Source of the DNA: Candidatus Methanofastidiosum methylothiophilum
GTDB taxonomy: Archaea; Methanobacteriota_B; Thermococci; Methanofastidiosales; Methanofastidiosaceae
Reading direction: 5' to 3'
NCBI GenBank assembly: GCA_001587675.1
Contig: LNGD01000036.1
Coordinates: forward strand, 1 to 12,667
DNA length: 12,667 nt
Shown here: piece after piece, positions 12,329-12,667 of the stretch
Layout of the letters: each line of letters begins with the position of its first letter
Numbering within the stretch: the stretch's first letter is position 1
Translations under genes and position numbers: made by a program
Notes under the pieces: generated by a model
Told to the model about the DNA's origin: nothing
The model's input: the letters and a program-made list of their open reading frames with translations, nothing else
Database searches by the model: none

Positions 12329-12667
12329 ATGGAAATAAGAAAAGTGCAAATCACTGGCGGTTCTTCTTACGTAATTACTTTGCCTAAAGACTGGATAAAA
12401 TCTTTGAACATTAAAAAAAATGATTCTCTTGGCCTTTTAATTCAAAAAGATGGAACACTTCTTGTTACTCCTGACAAAGTAATCGAAAAAAAAAGAAAGC
12501 AGAAAGAATATATTGTCGATTCTGACACTGATAAAACTTTTCTATTCAGACTTCTTGTTGGTGCATATGTAATGGGTTATTCGGATATTGCAATTAAATC
12601 TAATGATGTAACGCCTCCCCAAATAAGGGAATCGATAAGAATGTTTACACAGATTGCAATTGGGCCT
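12329..12667 (+). CDS. AbrB-domain PhoU-type phosphate regulator, N-terminal part
   Basis: The frame runs from ATG 12329 through the window end, giving 113 codons without a stop. Residues 1-50 form a SpoVT/AbrB swapped-hairpin DNA-binding domain (MEIRKVQITGGSSYVITLPK, then WIKSLNIKKNDSL and a TLLVTP strand). A helical region follows (FLFRLLVGAYVMGYSDIAI, then PPQIRESIRMFTQIAIG) that matches the start of the PhoU helical bundle in archaeal AbrB-PhoU proteins. Such proteins are thought to be transcriptional regulators of phosphate uptake. Divergent placement beside the pst operon supports that role here. The gene is cut by the window edge, so the metal-binding ERxxDH motif cannot be checked. 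It differs from the stand-alone PhoU at 7783-8433, which lacks a DNA-binding domain. Confidence 0.88.
   Translation, partial: MEIRKVQITGGSSYVITLPKDWIKSLNIKKNDSLGLLIQKDGTLLVTPDKVIEKKRKQKEYIVDSDTDKTFLFRLLVGAYVMGYSDIAIKSNDVTPPQIRESIRMFTQIAIGP

Overview
The window is archaeal and AT-rich. The archaeal markers are an aRF1 peptide-chain release factor, TATA-type promoters placed so that several genes look leaderless, a PhoU homologue with an N-terminal AbrB domain, an archaeal-style XRE regulator with a long C-terminal domain, and a lactaldehyde-dehydrogenase-like ALDH close to the methanogen type. Some genes (citrate synthase, pstS, pstB) instead carry clear Shine-Dalgarno (SD) sites of the GGAGGTGAT type. 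A low-GC euryarchaeon, possibly a methanogen-related lineage, is the best guess; I cannot fix the taxon from this sequence.

Layout. Positions 1-191 hold the tail of an SppA-like S49 peptidase. Positions 222-992 (minus) encode an archaeal homologue of the human CDIN1/C15orf41 nuclease family (TPD domain). It is divergent from aRF1 (1055-2293, plus), and both promoters appear to share one TATA element. An XRE-type regulator (2306-3013, minus) converges on aRF1 and diverges from a DUF362 protein with two 4Fe-4S clusters (3098-4141, plus). A GC-enriched, hairpin-rich segment (about 4158-4298) lies before an aldehyde dehydrogenase (4434-5849, plus). That gene converges on a citrate synthase of the clostridial type (5888-7222, minus). 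tRNA-Pro(UGG) sits at 7380-7457 (minus).

The right-hand 5 kb is a phosphate-uptake module: pstS, a fused pstC-pstA, pstB and phoU, all on the minus strand and closely spaced (12167 down to 7783). Divergent from it at the right edge is a second PhoU-type gene with an N-terminal SpoVT/AbrB domain (12329 to beyond the window). PstS should capture phosphate outside the membrane, PstCA form the channel in one polypeptide, PstB supply ATP hydrolysis, and PhoU dampen uptake. The AbrB-PhoU protein is a candidate transcriptional regulator, and a perfect AT-rich inverted repeat lies in the shared upstream region.

I see no CRISPR array, complete insertion sequence or defence island. The most interesting items are the CDIN1-family nuclease sharing a promoter with aRF1, the PstC-PstA fusion, the bacterial-looking citrate synthase, and the unexplained structured segment near 4.2 kb.
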